Translations under genes and position numbers: made by a program | From: Barrientosiimonas humi | GTDB taxonomy: Bacteria > Actinomycetota > Actinomycetes > Actinomycetales > Dermatophilaceae | Length of the DNA stretch: 64,000 nt | Assembly: GCF_006716095.1 (NCBI RefSeq) | Contig: NZ_VFOK01000001.1 | Span: forward strand, 2,697,375-2,761,374 | Direction of reading: 5' to 3' | Shown here: positions 8,275 through 15,329 of the stretch, in pieces | Layout of the letters: each line of letters starts with the position of its first letter | Position numbering within the stretch: position 1 is the stretch's first letter | Notes under the pieces: generated by a model | Told to the model about the DNA's origin: nothing | Database searches by the model: none | What the model saw: only the letters and a program-made list of their open reading frames with translations

Positions 8275-8567
8275 CCTGCCCCAGCTGCGGAGGCAGCCAG
8301 CTCGCCGGACACCCGGCGGGCTGGCTGGCCATCCAGCACCGCGTCACCTGTCCGCTCTACACGGCCGAGGACGCGACCAGGAACAGCGACCACGAGCTGA
8401 TGGTCTGGGGCCGCAGGGACAGGCCCGCCACCGACACCGAACGGCTGCTGCTCACGGCACTCGGCCACGTCCTCCCGGCGGAGCTGACCACCGTGGTCAG
8501 CGGACGCGGCGGCGGCTACCGGCGCACCTGGCCCCAGCTCGAGCCAGAGCCGGAACCGGCCGCCTGA
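8271..8567 (+). CDS. Zinc-ribbon protein downstream of capsid gene
   Basis: 98 residues, GTG start overlapping the capsid stop (GTGA). The N-terminus starts MTCPSCGG and continues to HRVTCPLY, giving a C-x2-C and a later H/C pair that can bind zinc. The rest is a short helix (DTERLLLTALGHVLP) and an acidic Pro/Glu tail. Small zinc proteins of this type are common in actinophage genomes. Translational coupling to the capsid gene suggests a structural or assembly role, which is unproved. Confidence 0.65.
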   Translation: MTCPSCGGSQLAGHPAGWLAIQHRVTCPLYTAEDATRNSDHELMVWGRRDRPATDTERLLLTALGHVLPAELTTVVSGRGGGYRRTWPQLEPEPEPAA

Positions 8568-8899
8568 TCCTCCCCACCCGGGAACGTCGTCAAAGCCGAG
8601 CGTGCGTGACGCGGCCAAGGGCCGAGAGCCGGTTTCGATTCCTTTCCGGTGCAGACCGACCCTGCGACACCCGGGTGGGGAACCCCTCCCCCTGCCGGCG
8701 GCAGCAGACCCGGAGGTACTGCGGGTCGGGTTCTCTACGGGTCTGGGGATCCCGCACCTGGCATCACCAAATGACCACCACAGCCGCCTCCCCGAACCCG
8801 TACGCGGGAAAGTCCGCAGTACGTCCCGGTGGCGGTCAGCCGGCCGGGGGAAGGGGTTGGAGGCCCGGGGGCGAACAGAGACCGAAGGAGGTGACCAGG
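8568..8899. other. Non-coding stretch with a 12-bp long-range inverted repeat
   Basis: No convincing gene is present in these 332 bases. TCCCCACCCGGG at 8571-8582 can pair with CCCGGGTGGGGA at 8670-8681, closing an 87-base loop. The 3' end contains the perfect Shine-Dalgarno AAGGAGGTGA (8885-8894). It may be a structured leader for the tiny ORF that follows, or a packaging/regulatory region. Confidence 0.4.
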
Positions 8900-8986
8900 A
8901 TGCGACGACGCACCGGACCGCGCCGCCACCGGCTCAGCCGTTGGGCGGCCAGCACCCGCATGGCGAGCCTGATCGCCTGGCGCTGA
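8900..8986 (+). CDS. Possible 28-residue Arg-rich microprotein
   Basis: The ATG at 8900 follows a near-ideal Shine-Dalgarno (AAGGAGGTGA) at good spacing, which is better than any other site in the element. The encoded peptide is extremely basic (RRRTGPRRHRLSRW near its start) and ends in a hydrophobic MASLIAW. An in-frame ATG at 8771 would extend it to 71 residues but has no ribosome site. The peptide may be a nucleic-acid-binding microprotein or a leader; its reality depends on the ribosome site alone. Confidence 0.4.
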   Translation: MRRRTGPRRHRLSRWAASTRMASLIAWR

Positions 8987-9116
8987 GCCTCAGTCGCGCT
9001 TGCGTCGGTGCTCGGCGATGCCGGAGGTGGTCCGGCGAGGCGACCGGGGGTTCACCCCCACCCAGGTTCCAAGCGAGGATGCGCCGCGTTGGTGCTTGCC
9101 GGGCGTAGCGTCCGGC

Positions 9117-9404
9117 CATGAGGCTATCGCGCCGGTCGTGCAGATGAGCCACAAGCAGGTGTCGCGAGACGTGGCAGGTGTGTCATATGACACACCTGCA
9201 CATGTCTCAGATGAGACACCTGCTCCCAAGACCTCCGTGGGTCAGTCCACGGAGAACTCGGCCGCGCACCACGTGGGCGACTCTGTCGTCGCGGCCGACC
9301 CGCCCGCCCCGGAGCAGGGGTCTCTGAGGAACCCTTTGAGTCGACCCGGGGTCGCAACATTCCTGAGACCCCGGGTCGGTACTACCGGATCGATCCCGTA
9401 CTAG
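9117..9404 (+). pseudogene. Remnant of an actinophage HTH regulator
   Basis: From 9117 the frame encodes HEAIAPVVQMSHKQVSRDV, the second half of an HTH domain found in small actinophage DNA-binding proteins, followed by a disordered YDTPAHVSDETPAP linker. The upstream residues in this frame do not resemble the expected N-terminal part, no good ribosome site or start is present, and after ~9320 the sequence that looks protein-like lies in another frame. I therefore read it as a truncated and frameshifted gene. It contains two palindromes (9174-9218). Confidence 0.5.
9174..9218. promoter_or_regulatory. Tandem operator-like palindromes
   Basis: Bases 9174-9199 form a perfect 26-bp palindrome centred on CATATG (half-site GCAGGTGTGTCAT). 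Bases 9203-9218 form a second dyad, TGTCTCA-GA-TGAGACA. The centres are 24 bp apart, a little over two helical turns, and both end in an ACACCTG-type half. This looks like a two-site operator, although it lies in what was coding sequence of an HTH gene. Confidence 0.5.
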
Positions 9405-9457
9405 CGGGGCTGCTGCAGCTCGTCTCGGGGGTACCAGCCGAAACGGCTCTCGGCGAG

Positions 9458-9694
9458 TTGGGCTGCCCGCTGACCCAGGCGCAGAAGCGCGAACTCATCG
9501 CGAAGTCGCTCAAGGCCGACCCGCACCTGTCGAACCGACAGCACGCGGAGCGCGTCGGGGTGTCCGACAAGACCGTTGCACCGATCCGCGACTCACTCGT
9601 GCAGCGTGCGGAAATTCCGCACGTCGATCAGCACACCGACTCCCTCGGGCGGCAGCAGCCCGCTCGCGTCGAGTGTCGGCCCGCGCGCCGATGA
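9458..9694 (+). pseudogene. ParB-like HTH protein, C-terminal remnant
   Basis: The frame encodes AKSLKADPHLSNRQHAERVGVSDKTV (shown here in part: LSNRQHAERVGVSDKTV) and then AEIPHVDQHTDSLGRQQPA, the HTH and tail typical of ParB/Spo0J-like nuclease-domain proteins of actinobacterial elements. Homology-like sequence extends upstream in frame to about 9362 (ETPGRYYRIDPVLAG) but no ATG or GTG exists there, and the ParB N-terminal domain is missing. The only start is TTG 9458. It overlaps a leftward ORF on the other strand. Probably a decayed partition or regulatory gene. Confidence 0.5.
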
Positions 9695-9926
9695 ACGCCT
9701 CGTTCTCCAGGTCCAGCACGACCACGGTGCGGCCGTGATCGACACCGCGCAGCACGTCCTCGTCGTGGCGCACAGTGACCTCGGCCCGCACGTCGTCGTG
9801 CTCGGGGCGCAACACGAAGTCGGAACCGCAGTGCTCCACGGGCCGTCGTTCGCTGCTCGGGGCGCAGCTAGGTCCGAGGCGGCACCAGCCGGGGTGCTCG
9901 CCCTCGACGTGCGGGCGCGTGCTCAT
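9510..9926 (-). CDS. DUF6907-like small protein, probably truncated
   Basis: The ATG at 9926 overlaps the stop of the preceding leftward gene (ATGA). The N-terminal part has EHPGWCRLGPSC and an EHCGS motif, followed by beta-strand-like VRAEVTVRHDEDVLRG and VVVLDLENEAF; these match the layout of its neighbour. The conserved-looking part ends at about 9690. Beyond that the frame runs antisense through the ParB-like remnant as an Arg-rich tail. I suspect that the real C-terminus was replaced at a deletion junction. Length as read is 138 residues. Confidence 0.5.
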   Translation of the reverse strand: MSTRPHVEGEHPGWCRLGPSCAPSSERRPVEHCGSDFVLRPEHDDVRAEVTVRHDEDVLRGVDHGRTVVVLDLENEAFIGARADTRRERAAAARGSRCADRRAEFPHAARVSRGSVQRSCRTPRRAPRAVGSTGAGRP

Positions 9927-10426
9927 CGGGCCACCTCCGGCTGGGTGCGAGCTTGCAGCGCGTTCGCGGCTCGCAGCAGCGCCTTCGCGAGCGCGCGCGC
10001 CTCGTCGACGGTCAGCTCCTGGCAGCTGCCGGCCACGGTCAGGGTCGGCTGGTCGCCGGTCGGCTCGCCCGCGGGCCAGGTCGCCTCGCACAGCCAGACC
10101 TCGGTCGGCTGGTCCTTGTCGACGGCGCCGTGGTGCACGAGCTGCCCCTCCATCCCGGCCAGCTCGGACGCGTGCTGCTCGTGCGGCGTGGTGCACCAGG
10201 CCGGGCAGACGAACCTCGGCAGGCCCGGCTCCCGGCGACCGTCCGAATCCGACAGACCTGTCGAATCCGCCGGCCAGACCTCGGTGCTGGCCTCCGGACA
10301 GGTGCCCGAGTGCGCCTCGGTCAGGTCACCGGCCGCGACGTAGCGCAGCGGCTCAGTCTCCCAGCCGCACGTCGTGCAGCGGCCGACGTACAGGGTCGGG
10401 GTGCTGGTGGTGGGTAGGTTGGTCAT
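9923..10426 (-). CDS. DUF6907 family protein
   Basis: 167 residues. The N-terminus has a CTTCGWE zinc-knuckle-like part (residues ~17-23) with a second cysteine around position 43. The DUF6907 block follows: CPAWCTTPHEQHASE, then LVHHG, a strand region TEVWLCEATW and the final LTVDEARALAKALLRAANAL helix. This family is widespread in Streptomyces and actinobacterial integrative elements, and its function is unknown. It faces the right attachment site and is transcribed leftward, opposite to the structural genes, so it may have its own promoter in 10427-10568. Confidence 0.75.
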   Translation of the reverse strand: MTNLPTTSTPTLYVGRCTTCGWETEPLRYVAAGDLTEAHSGTCPEASTEVWPADSTGLSDSDGRREPGLPRFVCPAWCTTPHEQHASELAGMEGQLVHHGAVDKDQPTEVWLCEATWPAGEPTGDQPTLTVAGSCQELTVDEARALAKALLRAANALQARTQPEVAR

Positions 10427-10568
10427 CGCGGCAGCCTCCTGTGCTGTCGTCGGACCCCCGGACGTTCACCGCGTCGCGGGGGTCACCTCGGTCGCTCGCA
10501 TGGCACGCATGTTGCACGCGAGCCCGGGAAATCCCCGGCATTCCGGGGATTGAGCCCCGACTGGCACA
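10427..10568. other. Right-end intergenic region with hairpin near attR
   Basis: No gene is seen. AATCCCCGG (10530-10538) and CCGGGGATT (10543-10551) form a 9-bp hairpin with a 4-base loop, just inside attR. The segment ATTCCGGGGATTGAG (10540-10554) has an inverted near-copy at 1875-1888 inside attL, so these may be integrase arm sites. Confidence 0.45.
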
Positions 10569-10592
10569 GGTTCGACTCCTGTCACCGGCTCC
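10569..10592 (+). repeat. attR core: 24-bp copy of tRNA-Thr 3' end
   Basis: Exact copy of 1816-1839. It is not a tRNA gene because no acceptor 5' strand, D-arm or anticodon arm precedes it. It marks the right border of the integrated element; chromosomal sequence resumes after it. Confidence 0.93.
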
Positions 10593-10631
10593 GCGCGCCG
10601 AGCCCGCCCGCCGCCGCCCACGCCGCTCCGG

Positions 10632-10689
10632 TGAGAGTGCGCAAAGGGCCCATCGAAGGCGTACGACATGGGCGTGTTGCGCACTCTCA
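10632..10689. terminator. 58-bp interrupted palindrome downstream of prepilin peptidase
   Basis: TGAGAGTGCGCAA (10632-10644) pairs with TTGCGCACTCTCA (10677-10689), and an inner GCCCAT/ATGGGC pair extends the stem. It lies 17 bp past the stop of the leftward gene. No T-run follows, so it may be a Rho-independent-like actinobacterial terminator or an intergenic palindromic repeat. Confidence 0.5.
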
Positions 10690-10705
10690 GCAGCACGCCC
10701 GGGGC

Positions 10706-11440
10706 TCAGCCGGGCATCGTGAGCAGGGCCGCGAGGGCGCCGAGCAGCATCCAGGGGCCGTACGCGAATCGCGTGCTGCGAGAGGCGCGTCCGGTCAGGA
10801 GCAGCACGCCTGCCCACAGGCCGCCCAGCACGAATCCGAGCAGCAGGCCGACCAGGGCCACGGTGACGCCGAACCAGCCGAGCGCGCCGGCGAGCAGGAC
10901 GCCGAGCTTCACGTCGCCGAGCCCCATGCCGCCGAGACCCAGGACCAGCAGCACCACGAGCGCGACGCCTGCGGCCCACGCGGCGGTGACCCAGCCCTGC
11001 CAGTCGCCCTCGCGCCAGCTCGCGAACGCGAGGAGCGCGCCGACCACCGGGACCGACCCGAGCGTGAAGATGTCGGGGAGGCGGTGGACCGCGAGGTCGA
11101 TGGAGGTCAGGGCGACGCCAGCGGCGGACAGGACCGCGAGCGCGGGCCAGGCCCACGGATGGTCGACTCGACCGACGACTGCCAAGAGCCCTGGCCACAG
11201 GATCGCAAGGGCCGCCGGCTCCCAGGCCAGGCGCGGGAGGGCGCCGGTGTGGGTGGTCTCGATACGCCGCTCGGCTAGCGCCTCGCGACTACTCGACCGG
11301 CTTGAGCCCGCCTCGCGACTACTCGACCGGCTCGGTTGCTCCTCGGGGAGGCGCCAGGAGCCGCGCACCAGCCACCGACGTACGACCACGCCGGCTCCCC
11401 CGCCGGCGACGGCGGCGAGCAGCAGGGCGTAGATCGGCAC
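10706..11440 (-). CDS. Prepilin peptidase (A24 family), core only, with repeat-derived insert
   Basis: 244 residues with GTG start. Hydrophobic helices and the two aspartate motifs TSIDLAVHRLPD and GMGLGDVKLG identify an A24-type membrane aspartic peptidase, which cleaves type IV-pilin leader peptides at the cytoplasmic membrane face. The N-terminal methylase domain is absent, as in many actinobacterial short forms. Between the first helix and the second lies an Arg/Ser/Glu-rich stretch (about residues 37-62, RSSSREAGSSRSSSREALAE) encoded by a repeat element at 11255-11332 that keeps the frame open. I see no pilin gene nearby. Confidence 0.82.
   Translation of the reverse strand: MPIYALLLAAVAGGGAGVVVRRWLVRGSWRLPEEQPSRSSSREAGSSRSSSREALAERRIETTHTGALPRLAWEPAALAILWPGLLAVVGRVDHPWAWPALAVLSAAGVALTSIDLAVHRLPDIFTLGSVPVVGALLAFASWREGDWQGWVTAAWAAGVALVVLLVLGLGGMGLGDVKLGVLLAGALGWFGVTVALVGLLLGFVLGGLWAGVLLLTGRASRSTRFAYGPWMLLGALAALLTMPG
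11255..11332. repeat. Dispersed actinobacterial palindromic repeat inside a gene
   Basis: The block starts GGTCTCGATACGCCGCTCGG and ends with two copies, 30 bp apart, of GCCTCGCGACTACTCGACCGGCT (11280 and 11310). The same element in inverse orientation is found at 56738-56870. It lies wholly within the prepilin peptidase reading frame and adds residues without a stop. Confidence 0.8.
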
Positions 11441-11508
11441 GGCGCCATCCTGCCGGGCCGCCGGGCCCGGAGGGCGGCTGAGACCCGCCCTGTGGACAAC
11501 GGCCGAGG

Positions 11509-12057
11509 TCAGGCGGAAGCCACCGCGCGTGGCGTCCGGTCGAACCATCGATCGAGCCGGTGCAGCGCGGCGACGGCGGGTCCGAAGCGTCGCCGGTGCA
11601 GCGACTCGCCCGCACCGAGCGCCTCGGCCGCGTCGAGCAGGTCCTCGATCAACGCGTCGTGCAGCACGACGACGGCCTCCGTGGCGGCGCGCGGCATGAT
11701 GCTGCGACCGTCGAGCTCGTGCATCCACAGCAACCGGCCCCCGCTCAGCTGCTCCACCGAAAGCCGGTGGCTGCCGACGAGCCCGGTGCCCTTGTCGAAC
11801 GTGAACTCGATCAAACCCGGCTCGCGTGCGGACACGGTGTAGCGCACCAGCCCGTGACCGCCGCGGCTGCCCACCACCGCGCCGCGGTCAAGGAGCAAAG
11901 GTTGCCAGCGATCCGACGGCCACAGCGCGTCGTCGTCACCGCCGAGCAGCTCAATGAGCCGCTCGGCATCCGCGAGGCCGCCTCGCGCAATCCGACTGTG
12001 CACGTTGCGGATCCGGACGCCGGGCCCCGACGTGACCCGGCCAAACAGACTGGTCAT
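11509..12057 (-). CDS. SRPBCC-like lipid/ligand-binding protein
   Basis: 182 residues. I placed the start at ATG 12057, which has GGAGGGG 8 bp upstream; a longer frame to 12090 would overlap the operator. The pattern of strands RYTVSAREPGLIEFTFDKGTG, shown here in part as GLIEFTF, followed by SHRLSVEQLSGGRLLWMHEL and a long C-terminal helix, fits the SRPBCC (START/Bet v1-like) fold, which binds hydrophobic ligands. It is divergent from a TetR gene 60 bp away, and is likely its target. Ligand unknown. Confidence 0.7.
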   Translation of the reverse strand: MTSLFGRVTSGPGVRIRNVHSRIARGGLADAERLIELLGGDDDALWPSDRWQPLLLDRGAVVGSRGGHGLVRYTVSAREPGLIEFTFDKGTGLVGSHRLSVEQLSGGRLLWMHELDGRSIMPRAATEAVVVLHDALIEDLLDAAEALGAGESLHRRRFGPAVAALHRLDRWFDRTPRAVASA

Positions 12058-12073
12058 GATCCCCTCCATACGG

Positions 12074-12096
12074 TGGCGTACGGCGACCATACGCCA
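12074..12096. promoter_or_regulatory. Putative TetR operator
   Basis: TGGCGTA (12074-12080) and TACGCCA (12090-12096) form a 7-bp inverted repeat with 9-bp spacer in the 60-bp gap between the divergent SRPBCC and TetR genes. The motif GCGTACG is also repeated nearby. The position suits control of both promoters. Confidence 0.5.
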
Positions 12097-12117
12097 GCGT
12101 ACGGTTACGCTGCAAGG

Positions 12118-12672
12118 GTGCCCACCTCAGAACGCCAGCCCCGCCTCGACCGCCAGGCGTGGGTCGACGCCGCCCTGCGCGCCTGGGGAAAGTCCGGGCT
12201 CGACGCGGTGAAGGTGGAACCCCTCGCGGCCGGCCTCGCCACGACCAAGGGCAGCTTCTACTGGCACTTCGCCAACCGGGCGGAGCTGATCGACGCCGCG
12301 CTGGAGCACTGGGCGCAGGAGACGACGTCGGCGGTCATCGACGCCGTGCGGGCCGAACCGGAGGCGCGCCGCGGCGACCGGCTGCTCGAGGAGGTCTTCG
12401 GGCCGCACGAGACCGACCGCGCCGAGTGGATGATCTTCTCCGCTGCGGCCCACCCGCAGGTGCAGCCGGTGGTCGATCGCGTCCACCGTGCGCGCACCGA
12501 CTACCTGGTCGAGCTGTTCCGCGGCCAGGGCGTCCCGGATGCGCGCGCCCGCGCCCGGGCGGCCGTCGCCTATGCGACCTACCTGGGCGAGCTGCAGCTG
12601 CGGATGACCGGCGCTACCTCGGCCGCGCACAGCGGGGAGTTCCGAGCAGAGCTGCGCCGCCTGCTCAGCTGA
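12118..12672 (+). CDS. TetR family transcriptional regulator
   Basis: 184 residues, GTG start at 12118 at the edge of the divergent intergenic region. The N-terminal HTH reads WVDAALRAWGKSGLDAVKVE and LAAGLATTKGSFYWHFANRAEL, a canonical TetR recognition helix. The C-terminal ligand domain has a MIFSAAAHPQVQPVVDRVH helix typical of many actinobacterial members. It probably represses itself and the divergent SRPBCC gene through the dyad at 12074-12096. The effector is unknown. Confidence 0.88.
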   Translation: MPTSERQPRLDRQAWVDAALRAWGKSGLDAVKVEPLAAGLATTKGSFYWHFANRAELIDAALEHWAQETTSAVIDAVRAEPEARRGDRLLEEVFGPHETDRAEWMIFSAAAHPQVQPVVDRVHRARTDYLVELFRGQGVPDARARARAAVAYATYLGELQLRMTGATSAAHSGEFRAELRRLLS

Positions 12673-12745
12673 CCCTGGGCGGACCCAGCGGCGAGCGCCG
12701 GTGACGTACACGCCCGCGCCCGCATCGACGTACACCACAGGAACG

Positions 12746-12779
12746 CACGAGGCGCACCGGCAAGCCGGTGCGCCTCGTG
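12746..12779. terminator. Bidirectional terminator between tetR and rpf
   Basis: CACGAGGCGCACCGGC (12746-12761) pairs perfectly with GCCGGTGCGCCTCGTG (12764-12779): 16 bp with a two-base loop (in practice four). It lies between convergent genes. Confidence 0.8.
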
Positions 12780-12801
12780 GACGTCGTTCAGATCGCGGAG
12801 A

Positions 12802-13704
<903 letters not shown>

Positions 13705-13830
13705 TGGCGCGCGCACAAAGGGTTTTCAGTTGTCGCACGCCCTGTCGGTGACGGCACAGTTGTCATCGCCAGGGCCGCCAGAATGTTACGGCACGGAAGG
13801 GGTACGACGGGGGCTAGTTGAACCAGAAAC

Positions 13831-15324
13831 TCACCGGCGCCGGGCGCGGCGACGGCGGACCGCCGACCGGTCCAGCGGTGAGGACATCAGGTCGCCGAGC
13901 ACGATCCCGGTGCTCAGCGCGAGCGCCACGCCGGCCGCGCCGACCAGGGTGACGACGCCCTCGCTGGTGGCCGCGGCGGCGGCCTCGCCGACCACCGTGC
14001 CCGACACGGACTCGTACATCCCCTGGAAGATGCGCAGCCCGGGCAGCAGCGGCGAGATCGCGGGGACCACCAGCACCATCGGCGGCGCCCCGAGCCGCAG
14101 CGCGGTCACCCGGCCGAGCAGCCCCATGGCGATGGCGCCGACGGCGACCGCCGAGGTGGCGCCGAGGTCGATGTAGCGGGTGAGGGTCTGCGACACCAGC
14201 AGCCCGACCATGCCGAGCAGCGCCGTCGGCAGCAGCATGCGCAGCCGCGAGCGCATCGTGATCGCCGAGGCGAGCGCGCCGGTGGCGCCGCACAGGACCA
14301 CCAGCCACAGCAGCGGCTCCTGCCCCTCGAACCGCAGCGCCCCGGGCGTGCTGAGCTCCAGGTCGAGCGCCCGGTCCAGCCGCAGGGTGAGCGAGAGCCC
14401 GAACGCGACGCCGATGATGATGCCCGCGCCGGTGAGCACGGTGGTGAGCATCCGGCCGGCGCCGGTCACCGGATAGCCGGTGATGGCGTCCTCGACCGCC
14501 GAGGTCATCGAGCGCCCGGGCAGCTGCACCACGATGCCGCCGGCGACGGCGTAGGCGAAGTCGACGGTGGACATCGCCCACGGCCCGTCGCCGAGGCGGC
14601 TGAGCACGAACGCCAGCCACCCCAGCACGGTCGAGATGGCGCCGCCGGCGGCGCAGACGTAGAAGTAGGGCAGGCCGCGCCGGCTCAGCCCCCGGCCGAC
14701 CCGGTCGATGATGATCGCCGACACCACCGCCACGGCGATCGCGACGATGCCGCCGCCGAGCAGCGCGGCCACCGAGCCGGCGAGGCCGCCGTAGCCGAGG
14801 GTCACCAGCCAGCGCGGGTAGAGCCGCGGCTCGCGCTGCAGCTGCTTCAGCTCGGCCCCGGCCTGCTCGACGTCGAGGTCGTTGGTGATGATCCGGTCGA
14901 CGAGGTCGTGCACGGCGGCGAGCCGGGCGAAGTCGCGGGTGGAGGTGCGCACGACGCGCAGCGCGGTGAGCGGCTCGCCGCCGCTCGGGGCCGGCCCCTG
15001 CACCAGCAGCGACTGGTTGGTGATGTCGACCTCCAGCCGCCGCAGACCGAGCGAGGCCGCGACCGCGATGACCGCGCTCTCGACGTCGCGGGTCGAGGCG
15101 CCGCAGCGCAGCAGCAGCTCGCCGACGCGCACCGACAGCTCCATCCGGCGGCGCCGCTCGGCGATCTCGCCGGGCTCGTCGCGCACCCGCGGGTCGCGGT
15201 AGGGCGTGTGCCGCAGCGACTCGCGCAGCGGCAGCGGGTCGGTGACCGGTTCGCCGCGCATCAGGCGACGGCGCACCGGGCGCAGCCTGGCCGCGGGCCG
15301 TTCGGGCGAGGAGGAGTCGGCCAC
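13831..15324 (-). CDS. ThrE-like threonine/serine exporter family protein
   Basis: 497 residues, GTG start 5 bp after the kinase stop. An N-terminal hydrophilic domain with RVGELLLRCGASTRDVESAV (about 75-95) and the EVDITNQSLLV strand is followed by about ten membrane helices, including GYGGLAGSVAALLGGG and GMVGLLVSQTLTRY. This DUF1212 (ThrE) plus DUF3815 layout is that of the Corynebacterium ThrE exporter, which exports Thr/Ser using proton motive force. The Ser/Thr kinase gene upstream is probably co-transcribed, which may reflect a link or only proximity. Confidence 0.88.
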   Translation of the reverse strand: MADSSSPERPAARLRPVRRRLMRGEPVTDPLPLRESLRHTPYRDPRVRDEPGEIAERRRRMELSVRVGELLLRCGASTRDVESAVIAVAASLGLRRLEVDITNQSLLVQGPAPSGGEPLTALRVVRTSTRDFARLAAVHDLVDRIITNDLDVEQAGAELKQLQREPRLYPRWLVTLGYGGLAGSVAALLGGGIVAIAVAVVSAIIIDRVGRGLSRRGLPYFYVCAAGGAISTVLGWLAFVLSRLGDGPWAMSTVDFAYAVAGGIVVQLPGRSMTSAVEDAITGYPVTGAGRMLTTVLTGAGIIIGVAFGLSLTLRLDRALDLELSTPGALRFEGQEPLLWLVVLCGATGALASAITMRSRLRMLLPTALLGMVGLLVSQTLTRYIDLGATSAVAVGAIAMGLLGRVTALRLGAPPMVLVVPAISPLLPGLRIFQGMYESVSGTVVGEAAAAATSEGVVTLVGAAGVALALSTGIVLGDLMSSPLDRSAVRRRRARRR

Positions 15325-15329
15325 GGGCG

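Larger units (their letters stand above)
1816..10592 (+). mobile_element. Integrated capsid-encoding phage-satellite-like element in tRNA-Thr
   Basis: The element spans from the tRNA-Thr 3' end to an exact 24-bp copy of it. The integrase sits next to the tRNA, as in most tRNA-borne elements. Cargo in order: excisionase-like HTH, three small overlapping ORFs, D5-type primase/helicase, candidate origin, zinc-ribbon microprotein, helical protein, scaffold-like protein, HK97-type capsid protein, zinc-ribbon protein, decayed HTH genes, and two leftward DUF6907-like genes. I see no portal, terminase large subunit, tail, lysin or capsid protease. At about 8.8 kb it is too small to be an autonomous siphophage. 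The plan recalls phiRv1/phiRv2 and other satellites that bring their own capsid. Either a functional satellite or a decayed prophage would fit; the tightly overlapping left half favours the former, the right end the latter. Confidence 0.9.

Noticed and set aside
8620-8665. tRNA-like T-arm (GGTTTCGATTCC) behind the capsid genes
   Set aside because: The loop has one base too many and no cloverleaf can be built around it.
9000-9116. Upstream part of the 9000-9404 frame as the start of an intact HTH gene
   Set aside because: The residues before 9117 do not resemble an HTH protein N-terminus, and no ribosome site precedes the start.
10565-10592. Second tRNA gene at the right end
   Set aside because: Only the T-arm and acceptor 3' strand are present; it is the attR copy of the tRNA-Thr end.
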